This document shows, piece after piece, positions 42,128 to 49,018 of a stretch of 49,081 nucleotides of DNA (the stretch's first letter is position 1; every line of letters starts with the position of its first letter). The position numbers and the translations under genes were made by a program. The notes under the pieces are model-generated. The model saw nothing but the letters and a program-made list of their open reading frames with translations. It did not search any database and was not told the origin of the DNA. This stretch comes from Bacillus sp. 7884-1 (GTDB lineage: Bacteria; Bacillota; Bacilli; Bacillales; Cytobacillaceae), in assembly GCF_002272245.1 (NCBI RefSeq), contig NZ_NPDD01000217.1, positions 1-49,081 of the forward strand, given 5' to 3'.

Positions 42128-42363
42128 CTTAAAACTCCTTTAGTAACAAAACAAACACAGCCATTTGGAAAGAGAGTGTGCCTAACAATTGAGCCTATTT
42201 AAAAATGACTTTGTTTAAGAATGCTGTTGAATTGATATAGTTATTAAAAAGTTCTTTCACAGTTATGAATAAATGGTGAATTAACTAAACCTACATGGGT
42301 TTCTACATATATTCTACATAACCTTAGATTACTATTAAAATATAATTTATAGGAGGTGTTATA

Positions 42364-42459
42364 ATGATAGGTCAAGTTTTAGCTCAATGTATTACAATGT
42401 GTGATATGCGAGGACAAGAATTAGCAAATTGTATTTTAATGATGTTAGGTATAAACTAA
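42364..42459 (+). CDS. 31-aa cysteine-containing peptide with own signals
   Basis: MIGQVLAQCITMCDMRGQEL then ANCILMMLGIN. A perfect AGGAGGTG lies six bases before ATG 42364, an AT-rich promoter region precedes it, and a terminator follows. Three Cys residues and a strong amphipathic/hydrophobic pattern suggest a small regulatory, toxin or membrane-active peptide. It is on the strand opposite to the array, so it is an independent unit inside the cassette region. Not recognised. Confidence 0.65.
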   Translation: MIGQVLAQCITMCDMRGQELANCILMMLGIN

Positions 42460-42482
42460 ATTTCTTTAAATTTTTATCCATA

Positions 42483-42519
42483 AAGACTTGTGGTGACACT
42501 TATCACGAGTCTTTTAATA
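42483..42519 (+). terminator. Terminator of the 31-aa peptide gene
   Basis: AAGACTTGTG and CACGAGTCTT pair and are followed by TTAATAAT. Confidence 0.75.
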
Positions 42520-42521
42520 AT

Positions 42522-42621
42522 GTTTCGACTAAGTGTTTCGTTAGCTTAATAATAAAAGGCTGCCATTTTTGTAGCTGTTGAATATAGGTTATTGCTGTAA
42601 AGCCCCCGTTAGCTTTATAAC
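42522..42621 (-). repeat. attC-like cassette repeat
   Basis: Box B is CGACTAAGTGTTTCGTTAGC; loop GGCTGCC...GTAGCTG; box A is GTAAAGCCCCCGTTAGCTTT. Confidence 0.8.
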
Positions 42622-42633
42622 CTCTTTATTTTA

Positions 42634-42933
42634 TTAAGTATTCTCAAAAGTTCTATATGGTCTATGTGATGGCAATGAAGTCAAATATTGCACTAAATCA
42701 TCATACTCTTCTACTGTAATTTCAAACGGTTCCCATTCACCCGCACAAGGAAATGCACCTGCTAAAAATATTCCGTTAAGAGTCTTAAGAGAAGGTATAA
42801 CTTTGTCATAATTGGACCATAACAGCATTCCTGTATCAATTATCAAATCAGCAATGGTCCCTTTTTTACCATATACTAATTTGCCTTTTGAACCATAGGC
42901 TTCTGAAGATAAGTCATATTTAATAATCCTCAT
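42634..42933 (-). CDS. Hypothetical cassette protein, 99 aa
   Basis: MRIIKYDLSSEAYGSKGKLV, with a GMLLWSNYDKVIPSLKTLNG core and EYDDLVQYLTSLPSHRPYRT near the end. A small globular alpha/beta protein, possibly immunity-like. The ribosome binding site is weak (GAGTG). Its repeat (box A at 42621) lies 13 bp past the stop. Confidence 0.55.
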   Translation of the reverse strand: MRIIKYDLSSEAYGSKGKLVYGKKGTIADLIIDTGMLLWSNYDKVIPSLKTLNGIFLAGAFPCAGEWEPFEITVEEYDDLVQYLTSLPSHRPYRTFENT

Positions 42934-43021
42934 TTTTTACACACTCATCCTTTTCCATCTTTAAGTATATAGTATTCGGACCCTGGTTTATCAATTCCTG
43001 CCAACGCATTCTCTTTTAGTC

Positions 43022-43115
43022 TTATTAAACTAACCTGCCCGTTAGTTCAACAAGAAAGAGCTGCCATTATGACAGCCCTGATCTTGTTTAACTAAAGCAC
43101 CCTTTAGTTGAAGAA
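43022..43115 (-). repeat. attC-like cassette repeat, best-preserved copy
   Basis: Box B is AACTAACCTGCCCGTTAGTT; loop stem GCTGCCATTATGACAGC; box A is AACTAAAGCACCCTTTAGTT. Both boxes are perfect or near-perfect inverted pairs around 6- and 4-nt spacers, and the boxes are mutually complementary. Confidence 0.92.
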
Positions 43116-43244
43116 CGGTTTTTCTTTTTTTTGATTTTTGGTATCTTGATAGGCATAAATTTCTCCCCAAATCAGATACCCTACCCCTAAAATCAGTGCC
43201 AATATACTAAAAATATCTAGTGTATTTCCTACGTAATTTAACAT
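43104..43244 (-). CDS. 46-aa single-span membrane protein ending inside the repeat
   Basis: MLNYVGNTLDIFSILALILG then VGYLIWGEIYAYQDTKNQ and KKEKPFFN. There is one membrane helix. The last codons TTC TTC AAC TAA are part of box A of the repeat, so the repeat supplies the stop codon. The ribosome binding site is poor and it overlaps no other gene. It could also be a truncated gene closed by the repeat. Confidence 0.5.
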   Translation of the reverse strand: MLNYVGNTLDIFSILALILGVGYLIWGEIYAYQDTKNQKKEKPFFN

Positions 43245-43312
43245 CGTCTGAAATAAAATTCGTATCCAGGTGGACCGGTGTATCGGGCTGTCGCAACCGT
43301 AAGTTTACTGCG

Positions 43313-43822
43313 TTAGTGTTTATTTTCTTCGCTTTGACGGATGATCTCGTCAACGACGTGATCGATCGGTGCGGTGGCGTCGATTATAATCCCGTTTTTG
43401 GGAACGCCTTCTTTCGTTTGATGCAAGCGCGAACAGATTTCCCGTTCCTCTGGTCTGCCACCCCAGTCAGTTGGGTCCAGTGCCACTCGCTCATCAATCC
43501 GCCGGAGACAGGTTTCCAGGTCGACCTCAAGGACAAACACGCCGTCGAAGAGATCGATGAATTTGGGGAAATTCCGCGAACCACCGCAGAAAAATGTTAC
43601 CGCCTCATCCTGATTGGCGACCAAAGATTTTACTTTATCTACATGCCAAATGTGTTGTTCGGGTTTAAAGCCATCCGTCGAGGCACCAGTTTCCGGATCG
43701 CCTTGATAAGCCAATTCACGGTCACCATGAATGGCATGGTAGCCGCGCCGCTGTAATTCGTTGCAGACCGTAGTTTTGCCGGCGCCGGAAACACCTCCAA
43801 TCAGATAATTCCTAATGCCCAT
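43313..43822 (-). CDS. P-loop nucleoside/small-molecule kinase (cassette)
   Basis: 169 aa from MGIRNYLIGGVSGAGKTTVC (Walker A GGVSGAGKTT; GGAGGG eight bases before ATG 43822). HGDRELAYQGDPETG carries the substrate-site region; CGGSRNFPKFIDLFDGVFVL then the lid R-rich segment ICSRLHQTKEGV. AAA_33-like family. The substrate is unknown. The gene is visibly richer in G+C than its AT-rich neighbours, suggesting recent acquisition from another lineage. Confidence 0.7.
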   Translation of the reverse strand: MGIRNYLIGGVSGAGKTTVCNELQRRGYHAIHGDRELAYQGDPETGASTDGFKPEQHIWHVDKVKSLVANQDEAVTFFCGGSRNFPKFIDLFDGVFVLEVDLETCLRRIDERVALDPTDWGGRPEEREICSRLHQTKEGVPKNGIIIDATAPIDHVVDEIIRQSEENKH

Positions 43823-43878
43823 GATTAGACCCTCCATTCAACTAAATAAGCGCACTATATTAGATATGTCTATCTGTC

Positions 43879-43963
43879 GCTAAACTGAACCGTTACTTCA
43901 ATAAAGTTCAACAAAAAGAAGCGTTAATCCTTCTTTGATCAACGCACCCTTTAGTTTAAGTGC
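43879..43963 (-). repeat. attC-like cassette repeat
   Basis: Box B is CTAAACTGAACCGTTACTTC; loop AAGAAGCG...CTTCTTTGATCAAC; box A is GCACCCTTTAGTTTAAGTGC. Confidence 0.75.
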
Positions 43964-44005
43964 AACTCTTCACAATATATCAAACATAATTCATAATGAT
44001 ATTAA

Positions 44006-44041
44006 AAAAAGTCCTTGCTGTTAAATGTGAAGGACTTTAAA
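44006..44041 (-). terminator. Terminator of the DUF3231 gene
   Basis: On the minus strand AAAGTCCTT and AAGGACTTT pair and are followed by TTTTAAT. Confidence 0.8.
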
Positions 44042-44053
44042 CGTTATTTACAA

Positions 44054-45070
44054 TTAATTCTTTTTTCTTATTAATTCATCTCTATCGGATGCCATTGGAG
44101 GCTGTTCCAACCATCCATTTTTAATCATGATATTGGCTCCATCTTCAGAATACATCTGAACTTCCATGGATAGCCTGTTATACATTGCACTAAGATCTCC
44201 TCTAGGACTTTGACTAACAGCTGTACCATAATAACCAACGCTCAAAGAAATCAAACCACTTGTGAAGAACATCATCAGTTTATCAGAAAAAGTATGGGAT
44301 GTACTATTTGATATTTCTGAATCCCAACCCATAGGTGCTGGAAGTTTACTTTCCTCTAGCTTCCCTCTAAATAATCTAATATGTTTATTCCCAACTTCTA
44401 AACCCTTTAAAAAGAATTGTTTTACATCCTTATCCTTTGCAACCTGACTGAAGCCAGTAAGTGTAGCTACTCCCAAGGCATTTCTTTGTAGATTCGCAAA
44501 TAAATTATCGACTTCAGCAGCAACTAATGGTCTTTTTTCTCCGAACACATCTAACATAAACCATTGCTTTTTTACAAATTCAACCTCCTCTAAATTAGGC
44601 AGGCTAGGAGACCTGATAAACAATCCTTTAGACAATAATAATTCAGTTGACTTATCATATAATTGCATTGTTTCTGTAAGACATTCCATGTAATAGGATT
44701 TAATATCACTTCTTACAGATGTTCCAACACTACCAGCATAAGTTGTAAGCCCAACCTTGGACATTTGGTTTATAAAATTTAGTACAAAACCGTCGGAATA
44801 AAGTCTAGGAGCAGTTAAATCAACATCCTCTTCAATACTAAAACCATATGGAACTACATTTTTTTCCTCTGTAAGTATTGCAGTAATCTTTTGAATATGT
44901 GACTTTGATAATTCTAAAGCAAATTCAATTATAGGCTTTATTTCAACATCCTCAGCTTTTTCTAGAAAATATGTAAGAACACATAGGCTTGAGCTATCAT
45001 TTAAGTATTGAAGCCAAAGTTGACCAATCTCACCCGCTGTTAGCCTAATCTGTTTTTCTTTTTCATCCAT
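44054..45070 (-). CDS. DUF3231 protein (two ferritin-like repeats), cassette
   Basis: 338 aa. Two homologous four-helix halves: LTAGEIGQLWLQYLNDSSSL ... SKSHIQKITAILTEEKNVVP and AAEVDNLFANLQRNALGVAT ... GNKHIRLFRGKLEESKLPAP. DUF3231 proteins are frequent in Bacillus, often spore-associated or in accessory islands; the biochemical role is unknown. GGAGGG lies seven bases before ATG 45070. It is the longest cargo gene of array B and keeps its own terminator before the repeat. Confidence 0.85.
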   Translation of the reverse strand: MDEKEKQIRLTAGEIGQLWLQYLNDSSSLCVLTYFLEKAEDVEIKPIIEFALELSKSHIQKITAILTEEKNVVPYGFSIEEDVDLTAPRLYSDGFVLNFINQMSKVGLTTYAGSVGTSVRSDIKSYYMECLTETMQLYDKSTELLLSKGLFIRSPSLPNLEEVEFVKKQWFMLDVFGEKRPLVAAEVDNLFANLQRNALGVATLTGFSQVAKDKDVKQFFLKGLEVGNKHIRLFRGKLEESKLPAPMGWDSEISNSTSHTFSDKLMMFFTSGLISLSVGYYGTAVSQSPRGDLSAMYNRLSMEVQMYSEDGANIMIKNGWLEQPPMASDRDELIRKKN

Positions 45071-45209
45071 AAGTAACCCTCCAAAAAAGTTATACTAAAA
45101 AATACTTTCCCCAGAAATTACATATAGTATGTGATAGTTACCTTAATACCCTACCTTGCAAAATATGAGCCAGCAATCGCTAAAGTGCATACTACTTCTT
45201 ATAGTGTTC

Positions 45210-45305
45210 TTTCTTCAACTAACCTGCTCCGTTAGTGCAACAAGAAAAAAGACCGCCGTAGCGATCACATCATCCTGAACAAAAGCTACCCGTTAGCTGA
45301 ATAAG
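45210..45305 (-). repeat. attC-like cassette repeat
   Basis: Box B is CAACTAACCTGCTCCGTTAG; the loop GACCGCCGTAGCGATCACAT is identical to that at 46.4 kb; box A is AAAAGCTACCCGTTAGCTGA. Confidence 0.9.
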
Positions 45306-45331
45306 ATTTTATTTTATTAATAAATCTCTGT

Positions 45332-45922
45332 TCATTGAGTTTTGTTTCTCCATAGGGGATTATCCATCACTACGAATGAGTTAAATAATGAATCAAATTT
45401 GTCACCTTCGAGAGAGAAAATAGAAATATGAGGTTCTGAAACCATCGACTCAAACAAAGTTTCCACTGGGTTTGAAATTGAGTATATGGATAGTTCAGAA
45501 ATAATTTTACCCTTAAAAGTCTCCATTTCAGGGAAGTCCTCTAATGTCTCATCTTTTAACAATGGAAGAGCTTTTTTCATTTCAGATACTTGTCCATTTC
45601 CAGAGAACTTCAACAAATCTATCCAATAAGGACAAGTGACCATTACAGAGATAAACTCTTCCAAATTCTTTCCAACCTTTCCTGCTTGACCCTCAGAACT
45701 AATATAAATAACTGGTAAATTTTCAGGTTCTCCCTTTCCAATTAAAGCAAAAAATCCTCCAGATGCATCTTGGGCGATAATTGTTGCTTTATCATCAACT
45801 GTAAAAAAATAATCTTTTGTATTTGAATTAGCTTCTATTACTTCAAAATCAAAGTATTCCGAAAGAATATCGAGAAGTTCAGCATTTGCAACGATTTTTT
45901 TATATAAGTTTTGGGTTTCCAA
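45332..45922 (-). CDS. SUKH-like immunity-type protein (cassette)
   Basis: 196 aa. A TTG start at 45922 is preceded eight bases away by AGGAGG. The central part (IIAQDASGGFFALIGKGEPE, PVIYISSEGQAGKVGKNLEE, FISVMVTCPYWIDLLKF) has the SMI1/KNR4 (SUKH) pattern in which a small beta-sheet protein shows G-x-F and E-G--G motifs. SUKH proteins often act as immunity proteins for polymorphic toxins; no toxin is adjacent. Confidence 0.5.
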   Translation of the reverse strand: METQNLYKKIVANAELLDILSEYFDFEVIEANSNTKDYFFTVDDKATIIAQDASGGFFALIGKGEPENLPVIYISSEGQAGKVGKNLEEFISVMVTCPYWIDLLKFSGNGQVSEMKKALPLLKDETLEDFPEMETFKGKIISELSIYSISNPVETLFESMVSEPHISIFSLEGDKFDSLFNSFVVMDNPLWRNKTQ

Positions 45923-45952
45923 AATATAAACCTCCTATGTTTTATCAATTGG

Positions 45953-46019
45953 ACTTCTTAAAGTAAACTGCTCCGTTAGCACAATAACCACCATTACAGC
46001 ATTATTAGTTGACTCTTCT
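45953..46019 (-). repeat. attC-like cassette repeat, short loop
   Basis: Box B is AGTAAACTGCTCCGTTAGCA; box A is reduced (GCATTATTAGTTGACTC); only ~15 nt lie between them. Confidence 0.65.
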
Positions 46020-46035
46020 TTTATTAGAAAAAATC

Positions 46036-46395
46036 TCAATCGTCCTTTTTGTTTTTATCAGGTGGTTTTATAAACACATTCTCTTCAGGTTCATATCCTT
46101 CTGGTTCCCAGTAGTGTTCCTCATAATTTTCTTGTTCAAATAAGTTACGTAAAAAGAATATTGCTTCTTCCCAAGTCGTAAAAACCCGAAAAGAATAAGG
46201 TGGTTGACCTACATCATTCCAAACTGCCCAACTCTTATTGGGTAACTCTGTTGCGTTCCATTGGGCATCTTCAGGAATACGGAAAATAAAAAAAGTGTTA
46301 TCATAAGCTGCCTTCCAGTCTTGGAAGCCCATTTCCGAAGCAAATTCATCATATTTTTTAAAGATTAATCCCCTAAAGAACTTTTTAATATTCAT
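46036..46395 (-). CDS. Hypothetical cassette protein, 119 aa
   Basis: MNIKKFFRGLIFKKYDEFAS ... FFIFRIPEDAQWNATELPNK ... EEAIFFLRNLFEQENYEEHY, ending in an acidic and lysine-rich tail. AGAGGTG lies seven bases before ATG 46395. A small alpha/beta protein of immunity-like appearance; no family recognised. The repeat (box A) ends 17 bp past its stop. Confidence 0.6.
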   Translation of the reverse strand: MNIKKFFRGLIFKKYDEFASEMGFQDWKAAYDNTFFIFRIPEDAQWNATELPNKSWAVWNDVGQPPYSFRVFTTWEEAIFFLRNLFEQENYEEHYWEPEGYEPEENVFIKPPDKNKKDD

Positions 46396-46412
46396 CTTTG
46401 AACACCTCTTAT

Positions 46413-46508
46413 CCTTGTTTAATTAATCTGCTTCGTTAGTGCAACAAGAAAAAAGACCGCCGTAGCGATCACATCATCCTGAACAAAAGCACCCAATAGT
46501 TCAATAAG
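46413..46508 (-). repeat. attC-like cassette repeat
   Basis: Box B is AATTAATCTGCTTCGTTAGT. From CGTTAGTGCAACAAG through the loop to AAAAGC it is identical to the 45.2-kb copy over ~58 nt. Box A is AAGCACCCAATAGTTCAATA. Confidence 0.9.
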
Positions 46509-46542
46509 CACAAGTGTATTTCACTACCCGTTGTGGATAGCA

Positions 46543-47484
46543 TTATTCTTCATCTCCAAAGTTAATCATCACTCCAATAACCTCTTTTGAAATGTTATAT
46601 TTTACTTTCACTTCGTATATTCCATCACCATAACCAGACATTGAAACTGCACCACCTGGAACAACTCCCCCTTGTGCATCTGAAGCAACCATGTCACAAC
46701 ATGCAACATAATATTTTAATCCAACTTCATCAATCTCTATGTCATAAACATTTTTCACTTCATATTGGATGGCTTCATCTCTACCGAATACTGCAAGATC
46801 AAAGATTCCAGCTTGTGCAGAGTCAACGGCAATCGGTTTATCGCAATCATGCCATTTTCCACTTGGTTTCTTTTCTCCATAAAATACAAGTAAACTTTCA
46901 ACCACTTCTTCATCAGTGTAAGTGATGGATGCCGTCCAATTTCCGTTTTTTACATTTGAAAGTATAATTTGCAGGTCTTCTTCTTCATCCACCTGATAAC
47001 ATGGATCAGTAATGATTACCTTTCCACTTTCTACTGTAAAAGTACCAACTGTTTTGGGCTTATTAGTATTCACTTTCGGCACATACCAATCAATAAATTG
47101 GCTTAATGTTGATGCTTTACAATCGCTTATCCCAGTTTTTTCATTCCAAAGAAAGATTAGTTCCTGCATAAATTTTTTTCTAATGCGATAGCAAAGTTTA
47201 TCACCATTAAATTTTTCACCAATAAAGATCATATCACTCGGTACATTTTTCGGTCTGTTCTCTCGATTTTGTTTTACAATATCAATTGTTAATCCAGATT
47301 GTTCATTAATTTGAATAGGGAACAAAGCCCAATCACCAAATTTTGCTCCATTCGTTTCTAAAAAGAGTTCCTTGTATTCATCTGGGAATATTGCACCAAG
47401 TGCTTTTTCTGTTTTTTTCAATGCAAGTAACGACACTCCAGCCACTTTGGAACTTGGGTTAATCATGTTTATTACTTTCTTCAT
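46543..47484 (-). CDS. SMI1/KNR4 (SUKH) protein fused to DUF4241
   Basis: 313 aa from MKKVINMINPSSKVAGVSLL (GGAGG five bases before; the frame is open to 47523). N-terminal SUKH domain: IFPDEYKELFLETNGAKFGD, WALFPIQINEQSG, MIFIGEKFNGDKLCYRI. C-terminal DUF4241: FTVESGKVIITDPCYQVDEE, VDSAQAGIFDLAVFGRDEAI, VPGGAVSMSGYGDGIYEVKV. Both domains are typical of Bacillus accessory immunity-like proteins. Cassette cargo, no toxin partner nearby. Confidence 0.8.
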   Translation of the reverse strand: MKKVINMINPSSKVAGVSLLALKKTEKALGAIFPDEYKELFLETNGAKFGDWALFPIQINEQSGLTIDIVKQNRENRPKNVPSDMIFIGEKFNGDKLCYRIRKKFMQELIFLWNEKTGISDCKASTLSQFIDWYVPKVNTNKPKTVGTFTVESGKVIITDPCYQVDEEEDLQIILSNVKNGNWTASITYTDEEVVESLLVFYGEKKPSGKWHDCDKPIAVDSAQAGIFDLAVFGRDEAIQYEVKNVYDIEIDEVGLKYYVACCDMVASDAQGGVVPGGAVSMSGYGDGIYEVKVKYNISKEVIGVMINFGDEE

Positions 47485-47601
47485 CTTTTCCTCCATGATA
47501 CTTTCGGATATTATGACATCCAAAATTGTAAAACAACTATCAGTGTTTTCGAGATTTATTATAAAAAACCCTTTATTTATTCACTAAAATAATGTCATTT
47601 C

Positions 47602-47692
47602 TTATTCAACTATCCTGCTCCGTTAGTGGAACAAGAACAAGGAGCTGCCGCCACAACTGCTTGTTTCGCTCAAGCACCCGTTAGTTCAAGTA
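47602..47692 (-). repeat. attC-like cassette repeat
   Basis: Box B is CAACTATCCTGCTCCGTTAG; loop GAGCTGCCGCC...GCTTG; box A is CAAGCACCCGTTAGTTCAAG, five bases after the kinase stop codon. Confidence 0.88.
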
Positions 47693-47697
47693 TTGTA

Positions 47698-48174
47698 TTA
47701 CTCAAGCTCCTCTGGTGAAGGTCGCTCGAAGATTTGTATCCACTCTTTAAGTTTAGCTTCGGGAATAACAAAAGTCGCTTCTGGTTTCTGAGCATTTCTA
47801 GTCCTTAAACGTTCAAATAGCTCCTCTTCTGATATATCATTAAAATGGATTTTAAAGTCAGCTCCTAGTTCCTTGGCACGAGAACGAAACTCATCCCGTT
47901 CACTTCTACTCCAGAATCCAAAATCTAGAATAACATCAACACCAAGAACTATAATTCTAGCTGCAACATCCCACATCAGAGATTCCACTGCTTCATGTCT
48001 AGCATTGTGTATTGCTTCGTCCGATTCCGTCATGTTATACCCGAAATCATGACCAAATCGCGTATGCCATTCATCGGGAGTAAGTCGAAGTGCGGAATAT
48101 TTTTTTTCAAGTTTGCGAGCAAGGGTAGTCTTACCACTACAGGGGAGACCAACCATTAAATGGAGGATTGCCAT
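47698..48174 (-). CDS. P-loop kinase, AAA_33 type (cassette)
   Basis: 158 aa. MAILHLMVGLPCSGKTTLAR (Walker A GLPCSGKT), LRLTPDEWHTRFGHDFGYNM (substrate region), VDVILDFGFWSRSERDEFRS (Walker B-like Asp), ERLRTRNAQKPEATFVIPEA (lid). Resembles chloramphenicol-phosphotransferase/zeta-like small kinases; substrate unknown. GGAGATGG precedes ATG. A decayed second copy, with its repeat, lies at 3.9-4.2 kb. Confidence 0.8.
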   Translation of the reverse strand: MAILHLMVGLPCSGKTTLARKLEKKYSALRLTPDEWHTRFGHDFGYNMTESDEAIHNARHEAVESLMWDVAARIIVLGVDVILDFGFWSRSERDEFRSRAKELGADFKIHFNDISEEELFERLRTRNAQKPEATFVIPEAKLKEWIQIFERPSPEELE

Positions 48175-48216
48175 GTAATACCATCTCCTTTTCTATAATA
48201 ATAAATATGCAATATT

Positions 48217-48306
48217 CTTGAATTAACCTGCCCCGTTAGTGGAACAAGAAAAGGGATTGTTGCAGCAGTTCACATCTTTAACTCTAGCACCCGTTACTTT
48301 AATAAG
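48217..48306 (-). repeat. attC-like cassette repeat, outermost of array B
   Basis: Box B is TTGAATTAACCTGCCCCGTT then AGTGGAACAAG; the loop contains GTTGCAGCAG; box A is AACTCTAGCACCCGTTACTT. No cassette gene follows to the right. Confidence 0.85.
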
Positions 48307-48480
48307 CATTAGTTATTTCTTTTTCTTTTCAAAAAAGGATTGGAAACCATACAAAAGAAATGCTTTGTAAAAGAAGAATAAGAAAAATTGGGAATAATAA
48401 ACTCTATCATCAATTGAAAAAAAGAACTTCGAATAAGAAAAACATAGGGAGATTTTAGTCTTCCTATGTTTTCATTCATA

Positions 48481-48630
48481 TTATTTATCTGTTTGTTTTT
48501 GCTTCTTTTTCAAATACTCCGCACGCATTTTTTCAAGTTGCTGCTTTTTATCAAATTTGGCAGGCGTCTGTTTTTCATGAAACTTTGTCACAGCTACCTG
48601 ACCTTTGTAATCCAATTGATATTTTCCCAC
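48481..48630 (-). CDS. Small basic conserved Bacillus protein, 49 aa
   Basis: GTG 48630 is preceded six bases away by AGGTG. VGKYQLDYKGQVAVTKFHEK then QTPAKFDKKQQLEKMRAEYL and KKKQKQTDK: a lysine-rich helical protein like short conserved Bacillus hypotheticals. It marks the return to ordinary chromosome beyond the arrays. Function unknown. Confidence 0.65.
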   Translation of the reverse strand: MGKYQLDYKGQVAVTKFHEKQTPAKFDKKQQLEKMRAEYLKKKQKQTDK

Positions 48631-48749
48631 TTTGTTCACCTACTTTTCTTGTCTTTAAAGAGAATCTATTCAACAAAACATATTTAAGTTCGCATTATCA
48701 CCCCTTTCATCTATTAACTTAAACAAAAGGGGACATTTTCTTGCACATT

Positions 48750-48776
48750 AAGAAGCACCCTAACTAGGTGCTTCTT
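48750..48776 (-). terminator. Rho-independent terminator
   Basis: AAGAAGCACC and GGTGCTTCTT form a 10-bp stem around CTAACTA, close after the stop of the 73-aa gene. Confidence 0.8.
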
Positions 48777-48796
48777 AACCTGCATACAATAACTTA

Positions 48797-49018
48797 TTAT
48801 TTTAAATAATAGTGAATTCCATTTCTTTCAATGTGCTTTGTTCCTTCAAAAACGAAAGAATCTCTGCCGTTGCTTGATTCCCAATCTACCTGAAAAGCTA
48901 ATGGCTCTCCAATACCATTAATTTGATTAATGATATAATAAATCTGTTCTCCATTTGGACCCACTGTTTGTCCGGGATTTTGTCCTTGCATTCTTCTGTC
49001 AAAATAAACATTTTGCAT
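48797..49018 (-). CDS. Small hypothetical protein, 73 aa
   Basis: MQNVYFDRRMQGQNPGQTVG then EQIYYIINQINGIGEPLAFQ, VDWESSNGRDSFVFEG, ending IERNGIHYYLK. GGAGAGG lies nine bases before ATG 49018 (GTG 49045 is also open). Mostly beta; no family recognised. Own terminator downstream. Confidence 0.6.
   Translation of the reverse strand: MQNVYFDRRMQGQNPGQTVGPNGEQIYYIINQINGIGEPLAFQVDWESSNGRDSFVFEGTKHIERNGIHYYLK

Noticed and set aside
43220..43756. 178-aa plus-strand ORF opposite the kinase
   Set aside because: Antisense of the G+C-rich kinase gene, which has a Walker A motif and a good ribosome binding site; the plus frame has neither motif nor site.
46587..46925. His/Leu/Gln-rich plus-strand ORF
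   Set aside because: Shadow of the SUKH-DUF4241 gene; unnatural composition.
28721..48306. CRISPR array
   Set aside because: The repeats are 65-100 bp, diverged, palindromic and separated by genes of 0.3-1.3 kb; no short identical repeats with uniform spacers and no cas genes.
28721..48306. Plain Rho-independent terminators as the full explanation of the repeats
   Set aside because: The loop stems can act as terminators, but the outer conserved boxes, the inverted pairs inside each box and the absence of consistent T runs at their ends are not explained by termination. Several genes also have a separate terminator before the repeat.
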